Part shown: positions 63,306 to 64,000 of the stretch, one piece after another | How the letters are laid out: every line of letters begins with the position of its first letter | Numbering within the stretch: position 1 is the first letter of the stretch | Assembly (NCBI GenBank): GCA_963693025.1 | Contig: OY843749.1 | Location: 2,976,001-3,040,000, forward strand | Reading direction: 5' to 3' | Source: JAHRAW01 sp963693025 | GTDB lineage: Bacteria; Pseudomonadota; Gammaproteobacteria; Arenicellales; Poriferihabitantaceae | Length of the DNA stretch: 64,000 nt | Made by a program: the position numbers and the translations under genes | Notes under the pieces: model-generated | Seen by the model: only the letters and a program-made list of their open reading frames with translations | Databases searched by the model: none | What the model was told of the DNA's origin: nothing

Positions 63306-63462
63306 AATCTTTCACCTCTTCTATTCGAGAACGACGAACCGATATAATAATGCATAAAAAATAACCCATTAAAATCTCAAATTCAACTACTTTTCCGACG
63401 CGTCCTTGACTATCACCACACCCCCGCCTACCCTACACTCAAACCCAAACCCCTCGCATCCA

Positions 63463-64000
63463 ATGTCATTAAAACTTACCCGCCGCCGCTTCCTTTCCAC
63501 TGGCGCGGCGTTGCTTGGCGCGGGTTATTTGCCTTGCGCCCGAAGTCAAACGAAACCGACTCGCTTGCCGATACCGCCTTTGGTTGATGGCGGCAAGGGG
63601 ATGCCGGTTGAATTGCAAATCCGCGCCGGCGAATGGTCTTTCCTGCCCGGCGTCAAAACGCCCACGCTGGGGTTGAGTCAAAATTACTTGGGACCGACGA
63701 TTAGAACCCGGCAACACAGCGAACTCAATTTGCATTACCACAACACGCTAACCGAAAGCGTCGCCATGCACGGTCACGGCTTGCACGTGCCGGGCGAGGT
63801 TGATGGCGGTCCGCAACGCGCCATCGCGCCGGGCGCGGCGTGGCAGCCGAGTTTATCCATCGTGCAACCGGCGGCGACTTGCTGGTATCACTCGCACACC
63901 CACGGCAAAACCGGCGAACAAGTTTATCGCGGGCTGGCGGGCATGCTCATCATCGATGACGAACAAGCCGACTCGCTGGCGTTGCCGCGGCGTTATGGCG
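63463..64000 (+). CDS. multicopper oxidase, 5' part (partial)
   Basis: The first 179 codons of a multicopper oxidase that continues past the right edge. A Tat signal (T-R-R-R-F-L-S-T-G-A-A-L-L-G-A-G-Y-L) opens the protein. The first cupredoxin domain contains M-H-G-H-G-L-H-V-P-G (about 101-110) and W-Y-H-S-H-T-H-G (about 141-148), two of the four copper-binding His clusters. It resembles the CueO/SufI-like periplasmic oxidases that detoxify copper. Without the C-terminal H-C-H motif I cannot say whether it is an active oxidase or an FtsP-like relative. Confidence 0.88.
   Translation, partial: MSLKLTRRRFLSTGAALLGAGYLPCARSQTKPTRLPIPPLVDGGKGMPVELQIRAGEWSFLPGVKTPTLGLSQNYLGPTIRTRQHSELNLHYHNTLTESVAMHGHGLHVPGEVDGGPQRAIAPGAAWQPSLSIVQPAATCWYHSHTHGKTGEQVYRGLAGMLIIDDEQADSLALPRRYG

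Overview
This window most likely comes from a gammaproteobacterium. The evidence is the uvrA / MFS transporter / ssb neighbourhood (a layout known from Pseudomonas-type genomes), hfq followed by hflX, a gammaproteobacterial style of catabolic genes, and a GC-rich core interrupted by AT-richer accessory blocks. Core genes include doeA-doeB, hfq, hflX, a BCCT transporter, uvrA, ssb, pdxH and one tRNA-Ser(GGA). The metabolic genes suggest an organism that feeds on nitrogenous osmolytes, polyamines and guanidino or methylated amines. I cannot name a species from the sequence.

Layout. 0-5.5 kb: defence-like genes (an AAA15 ATPase plus RloB pair resembling AbiL/RloAB, and a TOTE-type primase-helicase). 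5.5-17.7 kb: ectoine degradation (doeA, doeB), hfq, hflX, BCCT transporter, uvrA, MFS transporter, ssb, pdxH and tRNA-Ser. 17.9-23.8 kb: polyamine-type ABC transporter with an arginase/agmatinase-family ureohydrolase, then a rhomboid protease. 24.4-31 kb: an unusual operon-like series with a Rieske-glutamate-synthase fusion, a Rieske-TPP-enzyme fusion, a LysE exporter, a ferredoxin and acetoacetyl-CoA synthetase. 31-37.7 kb: AT-rich type III-like restriction-modification module plus TcmP and a DUF5131 protein. 38-42 kb: STT3-like oligosaccharyltransferase and a class III aminotransferase. 42-46.4 kb: a second, related type III-like R-M module. 46.4-59.4 kb: PhyH oxygenase, a PIN toxin with its antitoxin, a lipoprotein, an HpaB-RidA-DUF1028 operon, a pentein plus carbamoylase pair, a Tat-exported solute-binding protein, and a glxBCD/mgsABC-type glutamate-synthase-like operon. 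59.4-63.3 kb: AT-rich accessory stretch with a DUF4145 pseudogene broken by a MITE, a secreted protein with eight 31-residue Cys repeats, a chimeric GIY-YIG protein and an orphan CopG antitoxin. The window ends inside a multicopper oxidase.

Scattered through the intergenic gaps are at least seven copies of a roughly 200-300 bp composite palindrome (11.5, 17.3, 23.9, 37.8, 54.4, 61.8 and 62.9 kb, plus a remnant at 15.95 kb). Paired base changes in its arms keep the palindrome intact between copies. Several genes use its sequence as their last codons. The best candidates for something undescribed are this repeat family, the 214-bp MITE with 24-bp inverted ends and an 8-bp target duplication, the Rieske-GltS/Rieske-TPP gene pair, and the TcmP/DUF5131 pair behind a type III R-M system.
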